DNA of 64,000 bases, from contig NZ_JALJEJ010000010.1 of the NCBI RefSeq assembly GCF_022953055.1, positions 88,611 to 152,610 of the forward strand, read 5' to 3'. Below are positions 8,627 through 18,216 of this stretch, one piece after another. The position numbers were made by a program, and so were the translations under genes. Origin of the DNA: Mucilaginibacter straminoryzae (GTDB lineage Bacteria > Bacteroidota > Bacteroidia > Sphingobacteriales > Sphingobacteriaceae). How positions within the stretch are numbered: the first letter of the stretch is position 1; each line of letters opens with the position of its first letter. Below the pieces are notes generated by a model that saw nothing but the letters and a program-made list of their open reading frames with translations, was not told the origin of the DNA and searched no databases.

Positions 8627-9244
8627 ATGGATCATAGGGAAAGAATACTGTCTGGTAGCCTGGAGCTTTTTATGCAAGCTGGCATAAAGGGCGTCACCAT
8701 GGATGATATTGCCAGGCACTTAGGGATGTCAAAAAAGACGATCTACCAGTTTTTTGCAGATAAGAATGAGTTAGTGATTGAACTGGTGAAACTGCGCATG
8801 CGCGAGGATGAAGATATGATGCAGGATTTGCTTAAGAATTCTGAAAATGTGATCGAACAGCTGGTGAAAATGATGCGGTGCCAGGAAGAAGTGGTTGGGC
8901 GCATGAACCCTATGCTGATCCATGATCTGCAGAAGTATCACCCCGAGGGCTGGAAACAGATCCAGAACTTTAAAAGTGCGGTTTTCGTAGATACGCTGGA
9001 ACAAATTTTAAAAGAAGGTATAGAACAAGGATATATCAGGCCGGAAATAGATGCGAAGATCATCTCTCGTATGCGCATGGCCCAGGTAGACGCAGGTTTT
9101 AACCAGAATATTTTCCCTCACCACGAATTTAATGCCTGGGTGGTGCAGCAACAGTTTCTGGAGCATTTTAATTACGGGATATGTACACTGGCGGGATACA
9201 AGCTGCTTCACCAATACCAAAGCGCCAATAAAGTAAAATCATAA
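8627..9244 (+). CDS. TetR/AcrR-family transcriptional regulator
   Basis: 205 residues from the ATG at 8627. The N-terminal helix-turn-helix is clear (VTMDDIARHLGMSKKTIYQFF, residues about 23-43), followed by a variable helical ligand domain. First gene of the efflux operon, 23 nt before the TolC-like gene, with no second promoter seen between them, so it probably represses its own operon in response to a compound. An ATG at 8579 would add 16 residues but lies upstream of the promoter and cannot be used. Ligand unknown. Confidence 0.92.
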   Translation: MDHRERILSGSLELFMQAGIKGVTMDDIARHLGMSKKTIYQFFADKNELVIELVKLRMREDEDMMQDLLKNSENVIEQLVKMMRCQEEVVGRMNPMLIHDLQKYHPEGWKQIQNFKSAVFVDTLEQILKEGIEQGYIRPEIDAKIISRMRMAQVDAGFNQNIFPHHEFNAWVVQQQFLEHFNYGICTLAGYKLLHQYQSANKVKS

Positions 9245-9267
9245 AAATTGCAACCACATATAAACAA

Positions 9268-10617
9268 ATGAAACATACAATTAGAATAGGGGTACTGTTA
9301 TGCTTAGCTGCATTGAAAGGGTTTGCGCAACCAACGCAGCCTGCCGGGCAGACGTTTAGCTTCACAGTTGCCGACTGTATTAAGTATGCCTACGAGCATC
9401 AGGATACCGTGGTGAACGCAGCCCTCGACATCAGAAGTGCGGAATATAAGGTAAAGGAGACTACCGGTATCGGCTTGCCGCAAATCAATTCTTCGGCAGC
9501 GTTTACAGATTACCTTAAAATTCCGACCACCTTACTACCCGGTGAATTCTTCGGCGCGCCTGGTACGTTTGTTCCGGTACAGTTTGGTGTAAAGTATCAA
9601 TCTAACCTGGGTGCAAGCCTGAGCCAGATCGTTTTCAGCGGAAGCTACCTGGTAGGGTTGAAAGCTTCGCGCACTTATAAAGAGCTGTCTCAGCGTAATT
9701 ATACCCGGAGCAGGATAGAAGCTAACGTACAGGTGACCAAAGCCTATTATCAGGTACTATCGGGGGCTGAGCGTATCAGGCTGCTCGACTCTAATATTGT
9801 GCAGTTAAAGCAAACTTTGGATCAAACAGCTGCGCAGAACAAACAAGGCTTTGTAGAAAAAATTGACGTGGACCGTTTACAGGTGCAGTATGAAGACCTG
9901 GTAACTACCCGCGAAAATACGGTAAGGCTTTTAGCCCTGGGTTACCAGATGCTGAAATTTCAAATGGGTATGCCTATAGAAGCTAACCTGATACTGAAAG
10001 ACAAGCTGACGGATATCAACTTCCAGGAAAACGTAGTAGCGCCGGAAACGGATAGCACGCTATACCGCAACCGTATCGAGTATAACCTGATGGAAACCCA
10101 ATTGAAGCTTAATCAGCTGGATCTACAGCGATATAAATCTAATTACCTACCGTCATTAACAGCAGTGGGCAATTACACGTACTCGTACCAGAACAATAGC
10201 TTCAGCAATCTATACAAAACCTCTTTCCCGGCAGCGTACATTGGCTTACAGTTGAACATTCCGATTTTTAGCGGCTTCCAACGTTATTACCAGGTAAAAC
10301 AGGCGCAGGTAACAGTTCAGAAGACTCAGAATGATATGTTCCAGGTAAGAAATGCACTTAACCTGCAGGGCAGTTCGGCTAAAATAACTTATATCAATGG
10401 CTTGCAATCATTAAACAGCCAGAAACGCATCCGCGAGGTAGCGGCCGAAGTATTACGTGTTGCGCGTATCAAATATCAGCAAGGTGTAGGCTCCAGCGTG
10501 GAAGTGATCCAGGCGCAGCAATCACTTACCCAAGCCGACGATAAGTACGTGCAAGGCTTATTAGAAGCGTTGACAAGTAAGGTAGATCTTGACCGGGTAT
10601 ACGGACGTATTCAATAA
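9268..10617 (+). CDS. TolC-family outer-membrane efflux channel
   Basis: 449 residues with a signal peptide (MKHTIRIGVLLCLAALKGFAQ), then two coiled-coil/beta repeats of the outer membrane efflux protein type. The opening FTVADCIKYAYEHQDTV and the later VEVIQAQQSLTQADDKYVQ segment are typical. It forms the exit duct of a tripartite pump with the adaptor and RND genes that follow. Gap to the TetR gene is 23 nt; gap to the adaptor is 37 nt. Confidence 0.92.
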   Translation: MKHTIRIGVLLCLAALKGFAQPTQPAGQTFSFTVADCIKYAYEHQDTVVNAALDIRSAEYKVKETTGIGLPQINSSAAFTDYLKIPTTLLPGEFFGAPGTFVPVQFGVKYQSNLGASLSQIVFSGSYLVGLKASRTYKELSQRNYTRSRIEANVQVTKAYYQVLSGAERIRLLDSNIVQLKQTLDQTAAQNKQGFVEKIDVDRLQVQYEDLVTTRENTVRLLALGYQMLKFQMGMPIEANLILKDKLTDINFQENVVAPETDSTLYRNRIEYNLMETQLKLNQLDLQRYKSNYLPSLTAVGNYTYSYQNNSFSNLYKTSFPAAYIGLQLNIPIFSGFQRYYQVKQAQVTVQKTQNDMFQVRNALNLQGSSAKITYINGLQSLNSQKRIREVAAEVLRVARIKYQQGVGSSVEVIQAQQSLTQADDKYVQGLLEALTSKVDLDRVYGRIQ

Positions 10618-10654
10618 TTTTAAATCACTCGAATCAACAATAGATATTAAAAGC

Positions 10655-11755
10655 ATGAAAAGACTATTATACACTACAGCGGCTTTAATTGTACTTGCAG
10701 CTTGCAACAACAAGCCGAAAGACCCTAAAGCGCAGCTGGCAGACCTGAAAAAGCAACAGGCAGAAATTAATGCCAAGATTGCAGCACTTGAACAAAAAAC
10801 AGGCGTTGGCCAGGATTCATCAAGAATTACAGATGTAAGCGTGGTAGAGGTTGCGCCAACAAACTTTACAAACTACATCGAGCTGCAAGGTCATATCGAC
10901 GCACAGGATAACGTTACTGCATATCCGCAAGCACCTGGTACCATTACTGCAATTTATGTAAAAGCCGGGCAGCATGTAAGCCGGGGCCAGATATTGGTTC
11001 AGTTAGATAATAGCACTTTGCGCCAGCAGATAGCCCAAGCAGAAGCGCAGTTAAGCCTTGCGCAGACGGTTTATCAGCGGCAAAAGAATTTGTGGGATCA
11101 AAAGATTGGCAGCGAGGTTCAGTTCCTGCAAGCTAAAACAAATTACGAAGCAGGACAGAAACAGGTTGCCGCTTTGCGCGAACAAGCTGCTATGTATACC
11201 ATCAAAGCGCCGATCAGTGGTTCTGTGGATCAAATGGATTTAAAACTAGGTCAGGTTGCTCAACCGGGACAAACCGGTATCCGCATTGTAAATGCAGATA
11301 ATCTGAAGGTTAAAGCAGATGTGCCCGAATCATATGCAGGCAGGGTAAATCAGGGCGATAATGTGAAGGTAGTTGTTCCGGATGCGAGCGACTCATTAAC
11401 CGCCAAACTAAGTTTCGTAGCTAAAGTGATTGACCCAGGGTCAAGAAGCTTTGGTATCGAAATAAGATTGCCAGGTGGTAAAACACTTCGCCCCAACATG
11501 ACTGCAGTTATCAAAATTGCAGATTATAGTAAGAGCAATGCAATTGCTGTTCCTGTAAATGCTATCCAAAAATCAGAGCAGGGCAGCTATGTGTTCGTTG
11601 CTGATAACGGCACTGCAAAACGTAAAACGGTAACGCTTGGTGCTACTTATGGTGGACGTACAGAAATTAAATCCGGACTTGCAGCCGGCGATAAACTGAT
11701 TACAGCAGGTGCTTCTGAATTAGAAGACGGCGATAAAGTGAAGGTAGCACAATAA
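10655..11755 (+). CDS. RND efflux periplasmic adaptor lipoprotein
   Basis: Membrane-fusion protein of the pump, 366 residues from the ATG at 10655. The N-terminus is a lipoprotein signal with lipobox LAAC and acylated Cys17, so it is anchored in the inner membrane. A short coiled coil (DLKKQQAEINAKIAALEQ) follows, then the biotinyl-lipoyl domain (GTITAIYVKAGQHVSRGQ), the alpha-hairpin and beta-barrel. A longer frame opening at 10589 overlaps the TolC-like gene and lacks the signal, so it is rejected as the start. Confidence 0.93.
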   Translation: MKRLLYTTAALIVLAACNNKPKDPKAQLADLKKQQAEINAKIAALEQKTGVGQDSSRITDVSVVEVAPTNFTNYIELQGHIDAQDNVTAYPQAPGTITAIYVKAGQHVSRGQILVQLDNSTLRQQIAQAEAQLSLAQTVYQRQKNLWDQKIGSEVQFLQAKTNYEAGQKQVAALREQAAMYTIKAPISGSVDQMDLKLGQVAQPGQTGIRIVNADNLKVKADVPESYAGRVNQGDNVKVVVPDASDSLTAKLSFVAKVIDPGSRSFGIEIRLPGGKTLRPNMTAVIKIADYSKSNAIAVPVNAIQKSEQGSYVFVADNGTAKRKTVTLGATYGGRTEIKSGLAAGDKLITAGASELEDGDKVKVAQ

Positions 11756-11780
11756 CAATCACCACTAAAACGATCTCATA

Positions 11781-14700
11781 ATGAAAGATCTGGATAAAGA
11801 ATTTAAGCCCTCAAGTTGGGCGATAGACAATAAAACGGCTATTTATGCGCTCATCTTCCTCATTTCGCTATTGGGGATCATCAGCTATAATAATCTGCCG
11901 AAAGAGAACTTCCCGGATATTACCCAGCCGAAGATTTATGTACAATCTGTTTACAGAGGTACGTCGCCGGCTAATATGGAAACGCTGGTAACACGCCAGA
12001 TTGAAAAGCAATTGAAATCATTAAAAGGGTTAAAGAAGGTAACATCCAACTCGTACCAGGATTTCTCTTTTATCACGGCAGAATTTAATGCGAACGTTAA
12101 CATCGATGATGCTCGTCAACGCGTAAAAGATGCGGTGGATAAAGCTAAGCCAGACCTGCCTCAGGATCCGCAGAACTTTAAGGACCCGCAGATCATCGAT
12201 ATTAACTTTTCTGATCTTCCTATTCTTTACGTGAATATCTCTGGTGATTACGATCTGAAGAAGTTGAAGCAGTATGCAGATGATCTGAAGGACGAGATTG
12301 AGGGTATGCGCGAAATTTCTAAAGTAGATGAAGTTGGTGCGTTAACTCCAGAAATTCAGATCAATGTAGACATTAACAAAATGACTGCTGCCCAGTTAAG
12401 CTACAACGATATCATCCAGGCCGTGGGAAGCGAAAATATTATTGCTTCCGCTGGTACCGTAAAAATGGATGGTGTCCGGCGCGCGATTAACATTAAAGCA
12501 GATTTTAAGAATGCAGGGCAGGTAAATAATTTATTGATTCGTAATCCACGCGGTCAAGGCATTTATTTGAGAGATATTGCAGAAGTTAAAGATGCTTTTA
12601 AAGAACAAGAGAGTTACGCCCGTTTGTATGGGAAGAATGTAATCACCCTGAATATTACTAAGAGGAGCGGTGAAAACCTGATCGAAGCATCTGATAAGAT
12701 ACAGGCATTGATTGCCCAGAAAGAAAAAACATCTTTCCCTAAAGGGCTGAACATCACCGTTACCGGAGACCAGTCTGAGAAGACCAGAACTACCTTGCAT
12801 GACCTGATCAATACCATCATTATTGGTTTCATCCTGGTTACCGTGATCCTGATGTTTTTTATGGGAACTACCAATGCGATTTTCGTGGCGCTGTCAGTAC
12901 CGCTATCATGTTTTGTAGCCTTCCTGGTGATGCCGGCCATCGGCTTTACGCTGAACATGATCGTACTTTTTGCATTCCTGCTGGCTCTGGGTATTGTGGT
13001 GGATGATGCCATTGTGGTGATTGAAAACACACACCGGATATTTAACAATGGGGCAGTGCCGATCAAAAAGGCGGCTAAAATGGCTGCGGGTGAGGTGTTC
13101 TTACCGGTATTTTCGGGTACCATGACTACCTTGGCACCATTCATTCCGCTGGCGTTCTGGAATAGCATCATTGGTAAGTTTATGTTCTTCCTGCCAATTA
13201 CGCTGATTATTACGCTGTTGGCGTCGCTTTTAGTGGCTTATATCTTCAACCCGGTGTTTGCGGTTGACTTTATGGGGCACGTGGAAAGCGCTGAAGAAGA
13301 AAAGCCGAAGTTTGATCGCAAGATGAAACGGGTGCTGATTGGCTTTGCTATTGCAGCCGTGCTGGGCTACCTGATTAACTTTGGCGTTGGTAACTTCGTG
13401 GTTTTTATAGCGTTCCTGTACCTGCTCGACCGCTTTGTGCTGGAACATCTGATCAGAAACTTTCAGCATAAAACCTGGCCAAAAATTCAGGATGCTTACG
13501 CACGTGTGCTTCGTGGCGCGTTAAAAAGCCCATGGTGGATTTTAGGTGGTACAATGGTGCTGTTCGTATTATCATTCGTATTCCTTGCAGCGCGCGCACC
13601 GCAGGTAGAGTTCTTCCCTAACGGCGACCCCAACTTTGTTTATGTTTACCTGGAGCTTCCGGTAGGAACCGATCAGGCCAAAACTAACGAGGTAACTAAA
13701 CAGGTAGAAGACCGGGTAACTAAAGCCGTAGGGCGTAACAATCCTATCGTGTCTTCTATTATCTCTAACGTAACCGTTGGCGTTACCGATCCGCAGGATG
13801 AAGATCAGGGACAATACCCTAACAGGGGTAAGGTTACGGTCGCCTTTGTTGAATTTGGTAAACGTAATGGTGAGGATACCAAGAAGTACCTGGATAAGAT
13901 CAGAAACTCGGTTATAGGTTTGCCCGGTGTTCGTATTTCAGTAAATAAAGAGCAAGGCGGTCCGCCTACTCAAAAGCCGATCAGTATAGAACTTTCTGCT
14001 GATAACCTGGATACCCTGGTTCACGCAACTGATCGTCTCCGCGCTTACATCAATAAACAGAACATAGGCGGTATTGAAGACTTGCGTTCGGATTTGCAGA
14101 ACAATAAGCCCGAGATTGTTTTTGATATCGACCGTGAGCGGGCCAACCGCGAAGGTATCAGCACCAAACAAATAAGTGATGCCTTAGCTGCCACTATTTT
14201 TGGCGTGCCGGTGACAGACTTCAGAGAGACCACCGAGGATGATTATAAGATCGTAGTAAGGGGGCGTGAAGATCAGCGCTATAACATCGACCAGGTGCGC
14301 AACCTTAAAATTACCTATCGGGATATCGCTTCTGGCGGTGCTATCCGTCAGGTACCTATCTCTGCTTTCAGCACCGTAGACTATGTAAACTCGTATGGTA
14401 ACATTAAGCACAAGTCGCAGAAACGCGTAATTAACCTTACTTCTAACGTAATACAAGGTTATAATACCAATGAGGTAAATGCCGCTATCAAACGTGCGAT
14501 AGATAACTATAAATTACCGCAAGGGGTAACCGTTAAAATGGGTGGCGAGCAGGAAGACCAGGCAGAAGCAATGAACTTCCTGTTAGGGGCATTGGCCGTA
14601 TCATTTGGTTTGATCCTGATTATCCTGATGCTGCAGTTTAACTCTATCGGTAAAACGCTGATCATCTTAAGCGAGATCTTCTTCAGTATCATTGGTGTAC

Positions 14701-15176
14701 TGTTGGGTATCGCAATCTTCGGAATGAAGTTCTCTATCGTTATGACAATGATCGGTATTATCGCACTGGCAGGTGTGGTGGTGCGTAATGGTATCTTGCT
14801 GGTAGAGTTTTCGGATTTGCTGACCGAACAGAACGAAAATTATTTCGAGGCAATTATTGAAGCAGGTCGCACCCGGATGACGCCGGTATTACTGACAGCT
14901 ACTGCGGCTATTTTAGGCTTAATTCCGCTGGCGGTTGGTCTGAATATCGATTTCGTGACCCTGTTTACTGAATTCAATCCGCACATTTACTTCGGTGGTG
15001 ATAACGTAGCCTTCTGGGGCCCATTAGCGTGGACGATGATTTTCGGTCTGGCCTTTGCCACCTTGATCACCCTGATTCTGGTACCGTGTATGTACCTGAT
15101 CCGCATTCGTATCAAGAACCGCTTTAAAAAGAAAAACGTGGACGAGCAACATCTGTTACCAGAGCAAGCCCACTAA
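11781..15176 (+). CDS. RND-family efflux transporter permease
   Basis: Proton-driven inner-membrane pump of AcrB type, 1131 residues, somewhat longer than usual because of a loop with extra membrane segments near residues 490-560. Helix TM4 carries the proton-relay aspartate pair in GIVVDDAIVVIENTHRIF, and the second half repeats the fold (GIIALAGVVVRNGILLVEF). Last gene of the operon: regulator, channel, adaptor, pump. The closest named groups are hydrophobe/amphiphile exporters; substrate cannot be told from the sequence. Ends at a terminator at 15199-15227. Confidence 0.95.
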   Translation: MKDLDKEFKPSSWAIDNKTAIYALIFLISLLGIISYNNLPKENFPDITQPKIYVQSVYRGTSPANMETLVTRQIEKQLKSLKGLKKVTSNSYQDFSFITAEFNANVNIDDARQRVKDAVDKAKPDLPQDPQNFKDPQIIDINFSDLPILYVNISGDYDLKKLKQYADDLKDEIEGMREISKVDEVGALTPEIQINVDINKMTAAQLSYNDIIQAVGSENIIASAGTVKMDGVRRAINIKADFKNAGQVNNLLIRNPRGQGIYLRDIAEVKDAFKEQESYARLYGKNVITLNITKRSGENLIEASDKIQALIAQKEKTSFPKGLNITVTGDQSEKTRTTLHDLINTIIIGFILVTVILMFFMGTTNAIFVALSVPLSCFVAFLVMPAIGFTLNMIVLFAFLLALGIVVDDAIVVIENTHRIFNNGAVPIKKAAKMAAGEVFLPVFSGTMTTLAPFIPLAFWNSIIGKFMFFLPITLIITLLASLLVAYIFNPVFAVDFMGHVESAEEEKPKFDRKMKRVLIGFAIAAVLGYLINFGVGNFVVFIAFLYLLDRFVLEHLIRNFQHKTWPKIQDAYARVLRGALKSPWWILGGTMVLFVLSFVFLAARAPQVEFFPNGDPNFVYVYLELPVGTDQAKTNEVTKQVEDRVTKAVGRNNPIVSSIISNVTVGVTDPQDEDQGQYPNRGKVTVAFVEFGKRNGEDTKKYLDKIRNSVIGLPGVRISVNKEQGGPPTQKPISIELSADNLDTLVHATDRLRAYINKQNIGGIEDLRSDLQNNKPEIVFDIDRERANREGISTKQISDALAATIFGVPVTDFRETTEDDYKIVVRGREDQRYNIDQVRNLKITYRDIASGGAIRQVPISAFSTVDYVNSYGNIKHKSQKRVINLTSNVIQGYNTNEVNAAIKRAIDNYKLPQGVTVKMGGEQEDQAEAMNFLLGALAVSFGLILIILMLQFNSIGKTLIILSEIFFSIIGVLLGIAIFGMKFSIVMTMIGIIALAGVVVRNGILLVEFSDLLTEQNENYFEAIIEAGRTRMTPVLLTATAAILGLIPLAVGLNIDFVTLFTEFNPHIYFGGDNVAFWGPLAWTMIFGLAFATLITLILVPCMYLIRIRIKNRFKKKNVDEQHLLPEQAH

Positions 15177-15198
15177 ATTCTATATGATTGATTCCTGG

Positions 15199-15227
15199 AA
15201 GCAGCCCCTTTAAAGGGCTGCTTTTTT
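15199..15227 (+). terminator. Terminator of the RND operon, overlapping the 3' end of the next gene
   Basis: AAGCAGCCC / GGGCTGCTT stem with seven-base loop and a six-T run. The loop and right arm are also the last codons and stop of the convergent minus-strand gene that ends at 15210. Confidence 0.85.
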
Positions 15228-15773
15228 GTAATATTTAATTTTCTTCAGCAGGCTGCTGTGTTTAAGGGCATCAACCAAGGCGTCAAATTTCCTTTGGCGG
15301 CGGCTACCCATGTCCAGCGCATCATAAGCTAAACCCGCGGCCGTAGCATAAACGGCATGATGAAACGCGTCTATTGCGATTGTTTTTGGATCTTCTTCTT
15401 TCGGTGAAGGTGCAGCATTTAAGGCGGGCAGCATGACTATTTCGGTAGTCCAGATGGCTGCAAAATGCACTAAACCTGCTTTCCATCCCTTCAAGCCGGT
15501 AAGCGCAATTAGGCCACGTGTTACTCCCCATGCAGTGCCGTAAGCCCAATGTACTTCCTGGTTTACTTTTGCTTTGCTTTCTTCGCTGGTAGGTTGCACG
15601 TTGGCCACCTGGCCTATTACTTTTACCGGGGCGTCACTTGGCTCGCGTTTGGTGATCTTCATTTCTATCATTTGCGACAGCGTAATGGCCGCGGTTCCAG
15701 CCAAACCTGCCAGTAATCCTTTTCCTATGGCGCTACCTAAGTGCCCTAATGCATGTTCTTCACGTATCTTCAT
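15210..15773 (-). CDS. Hypothetical membrane protein
   Basis: 187 residues. Hydrophobic segments rich in Gly/Ala (GKGLLAGLAGTAAITLSQMIE, GVTRGLIALTGL, HFAAIWTTEIVMLPAL, HHAVYATAAGLAYDAL) suggest three to four short membrane helices, resembling the DUF1440/YagU-like group, though I am not sure of the family. The basic tail ends in KKIKYYKKAAL. Divergent from the DUF4126-like gene at 15868, with 94 nt between them, so the pair may share regulation. Its last codons are part of the terminator of the opposite operon. Confidence 0.7.
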   Translation of the reverse strand: MKIREEHALGHLGSAIGKGLLAGLAGTAAITLSQMIEMKITKREPSDAPVKVIGQVANVQPTSEESKAKVNQEVHWAYGTAWGVTRGLIALTGLKGWKAGLVHFAAIWTTEIVMLPALNAAPSPKEEDPKTIAIDAFHHAVYATAAGLAYDALDMGSRRQRKFDALVDALKHSSLLKKIKYYKKAAL

Positions 15774-15867
15774 AGCTATTTGGTTTTATAGCCTAACAAG
15801 CTAAAACACAAATTGATTTAAAAACAAGACCGACCTCAGAAAGGTTATTGAGGATAAACAGCATCTT

Positions 15868-16353
15868 ATGGCACTCGAAACAGGCAAACATTTCTGGCAA
15901 ACTTTAGGGTTAGGCGCTTTGGCCGGTATGCGTTCTATGTCAGCCCCGGCGGTTACCAGCCATATCCTTAGTCACCATCATGCTAACAAACTGGAGGGTA
16001 CACCGCTTAATTTCATCCAGTCTGATAAAGTAGCTACAGCGCTAAAAGTATTGGCCATGGGTGAATTAGTAGGCGACAAAATGCCAAAAGCACCAGACCG
16101 TATACAGCCAATCGCGTTAGGAGCAAGAATATTATCGGGCGCTTTAGCAGGGGCTAGTATTTATAAGGCAGCTGGCAGCAATGCGGTAGCCGGTGCTGTA
16201 ATAGGAGGGGCGGCGGCTGTTGCATCCACCTTTGCGTTCTTCTATTTACGTAAAACAACGGTTCATCATACTAAACTGATCGACCCGATTGCCGGAGCGA
16301 TTGAAGATGCATTGGTATTAGGTGGTAGCACTGTTTTGGCTACTACAGCTTAG
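15868..16353 (+). CDS. DUF4126-like small membrane protein
   Basis: 161 residues. The opening GLGALAGMRSMSAPAVTSH resembles the conserved N-terminus of DUF4126 proteins, with Gly/Ala-rich helices (ARILSGALAGASIY, AVAGAVIGGAAAVASTFAFFY, PIAGAIEDALVLGGSTVLA) making about three membrane passes. Function unknown. Its 3' end overlaps that of the convergent MscS gene by 11 nt. Confidence 0.75.
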   Translation: MALETGKHFWQTLGLGALAGMRSMSAPAVTSHILSHHHANKLEGTPLNFIQSDKVATALKVLAMGELVGDKMPKAPDRIQPIALGARILSGALAGASIYKAAGSNAVAGAVIGGAAAVASTFAFFYLRKTTVHHTKLIDPIAGAIEDALVLGGSTVLATTA

Positions 16354-17479
16354 GCATATCAGGCGCATTAGGAATTGCTGAAATAAATGGAGGGGGCATG
16401 GTAAATTCTGCCCGTACCTTTGGCAAGCTGCCCGGAAAATTCTTTTGAATAAACGAGATCATGTTTTCTCTGAGATAATATTGAAGGTCGACGCTGTTGG
16501 ATGAATTTGCCGCGCTTATGAGCATACGAACTTGTATAGTATGTTCACGTGCATCTGTCACTTGCATTACTTTAACACGCCCGTCCCAAAGGTTATTCCC
16601 TTCTAAAAGCCTTTCAAATTCTTTCCTCAGTTCGTCTACCGGAACGGTGTAGTCCAGGTAGAGAAATACATAGCCGAGAATATCGGCAGAGACGCGCGTC
16701 CAGTTTTGAAAGGGCTTTTGAATGAAGTAATTGATCGGCAGGATCAGCCTCCGCTGATCCCACAACCGCATTACCACATAAGTTAAGGTGATATCTTCTA
16801 CACGGCCCCATTCGCCTTCCACCACCAACACATCGTCTATACGTAATGGCTGCGTAAAAGCAATTTGAAAGCCCGCTAATAGGTTTCCTAATGAAGTCTG
16901 CGCTGCCAGGCCGACGATAATACCACCAATACCCACACCGGTAAGTAGACCCGTGCCGATTTTGCGCATGCTTTGGAAGCTAAGCAATATGACGGCTACG
17001 GTTAAAAACACAATGATGGCCACAATCAGCTTCCGGATAAATACAATCTGTGTCCTGATCTTTCTTTCCTTCAGGTTATCCGTTTTATTCAGATCGTACC
17101 GATGATAAACGTAATCTTCGGCAATACGTATTCCGCTGATCACTAGATTAGCAAATGCTACTGTCAGTAAGATGTTGATCAAATGGGTGAGGGGTTGATA
17201 ATATTCTTTTTCCATCCGCATCAAAGGCGTGGCCAGGCCAAGCAAAAAAAGAGGGATGAAATAAGCAACCGGCATTCCCAGATGGGTGATGATGGAGCGA
17301 AAGATTGAATATTCTGTTACTTTTCGTTTCTCGTAATACTTCAGAAACTTGGTGATGATCCATTTGATCAGTAAACCGGCAACAATGGCAGTAATGGCTA
17401 CACCGGTATTCCATACGTTTGAGGAAACTTGTCGCGACAGTGTTAACAATTCGGGTGGTATTTCGGTAATTGTTCTCAT
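16343..17479 (-). CDS. MscS-family mechanosensitive ion channel
   Basis: 378 residues. Three or more N-terminal membrane helices, then the pore helix and beta domain signature (GVGIGGIIVGLAAQTSLGN; LRIDDVLVVEGEWGRVEDI; LPINYFIQKPFQNW). Opens under membrane tension to release osmolytes after hypo-osmotic shock. The ATG at 17479 is preferred over a TTG five codons upstream. Transcribed alone, convergent with and overlapping the upstream-lying DUF4126-like gene. Confidence 0.93.
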   Translation of the reverse strand: MRTITEIPPELLTLSRQVSSNVWNTGVAITAIVAGLLIKWIITKFLKYYEKRKVTEYSIFRSIITHLGMPVAYFIPLFLLGLATPLMRMEKEYYQPLTHLINILLTVAFANLVISGIRIAEDYVYHRYDLNKTDNLKERKIRTQIVFIRKLIVAIIVFLTVAVILLSFQSMRKIGTGLLTGVGIGGIIVGLAAQTSLGNLLAGFQIAFTQPLRIDDVLVVEGEWGRVEDITLTYVVMRLWDQRRLILPINYFIQKPFQNWTRVSADILGYVFLYLDYTVPVDELRKEFERLLEGNNLWDGRVKVMQVTDAREHTIQVRMLISAANSSNSVDLQYYLRENMISFIQKNFPGSLPKVRAEFTMPPPFISAIPNAPDMPKL

Positions 17480-17670
17480 TGGGGGCAAATGCAAATACCC
17501 ATTAAAAGTCTGGGAGCAACAAAATGTTTTAAAACAGGGCTTTTAGCATTGTTGCAACAATTAATCTACAATTAACCCGTTATAAATTTAGGTGCCATTT
17601 CAAACAGATAACTGACTGTCATCCAATGGTAAAAAGCCCATTGCGCCAATTTCTTAAGCCGAATGTTTGA

Positions 17671-17800
17671 TATATTTGTAGATCGAAAATAGACTATTGC
17701 AGCGACAACGCTGTTGATATAAAGAAACTTCTAAAGTTAGAGGTGATTGTTTTAGAGTGATTGAAGCAGGCCGTAATTTATTTACGGCTTGCTTTTTTTT
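17671..17800 (+). ncRNA. Candidate small RNA: orphan promoter, two hairpins and terminator, no ORF
   Basis: TAtaTTTG at 17671-17678 matches the Bacteroidota minus-7 element. Downstream, about 17685-17800, come a hairpin CAGCG-ACAA-CGCTG, a second AACTT-CTA-AAGTT, and a terminator (near-perfect GCAGGCCGTAA / TTACGGCTTGC arms, eight T) at about 17765-17800. No plus-strand gene lies upstream for over 1.3 kb (the preceding gene is on the minus strand), and there is no open frame of note, so the terminator has no other client. The minus-33 element is poor. The T run also abuts the stop of the minus-strand OsmC gene. Confidence 0.45.
17765..17800 (+). terminator. Plus-strand terminator without an upstream plus-strand gene
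   Basis: Hairpin built on GGCCGTAA / TTACGGCT followed by T8. The T run is only on the plus strand, so it does not serve the minus-strand OsmC gene. Confidence 0.75.
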
Positions 17801-18206
17801 ATACCAGTTCGGTTTCTACCATAATACCGCCTACCAGAATTTTATGAACCGGGCAGGCGTCTGCAATTTGTTCAAGACGTTGCTTTTGTTCGTCAGCCAA
17901 TTCGCCTTCAAAACTGATCTTTCTTTTAAAGAGAGTCCCGGCAGGCATTTTAATCATTTCTACCTCAACCGTTATTTTATCGGCCACCCACATCTTGCGG
18001 TCGATGTACATTCTTAATGTGATGGAAGTACAGCTCGCCAGGCTCGCCATTAATAAGCCGTACGGACTTATTGCTGTATCTGTTCCGTTAACATCGGCTG
18101 GCTCATCTACAATAATCGCGTGACCGTCGCTTGTAATAATGGTTTGATATTTTGTACGGGCGGTTACGGCATTAGCCGTGCCTAAAGAATCTCCCTGCGG
18201 TTCCAT
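17799..18206 (-). CDS. OsmC/Ohr-like peroxide-detoxifying family protein
   Basis: 135 residues. The two family cysteines are present in SLASCTSITLRMY and ADACPVHKIL, which in OsmC/Ohr proteins form the thiol pair that reduces organic hydroperoxides. Likely cytosolic. It follows the small membrane-anchored gene by 10 nt, so they are probably cotranscribed. A second, more distant OsmC homologue is at 28642-29067. Confidence 0.85.
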   Translation of the reverse strand: MEPQGDSLGTANAVTARTKYQTIITSDGHAIIVDEPADVNGTDTAISPYGLLMASLASCTSITLRMYIDRKMWVADKITVEVEMIKMPAGTLFKRKISFEGELADEQKQRLEQIADACPVHKILVGGIMVETELV

Positions 18207-18216
18207 GCGGTTTATA

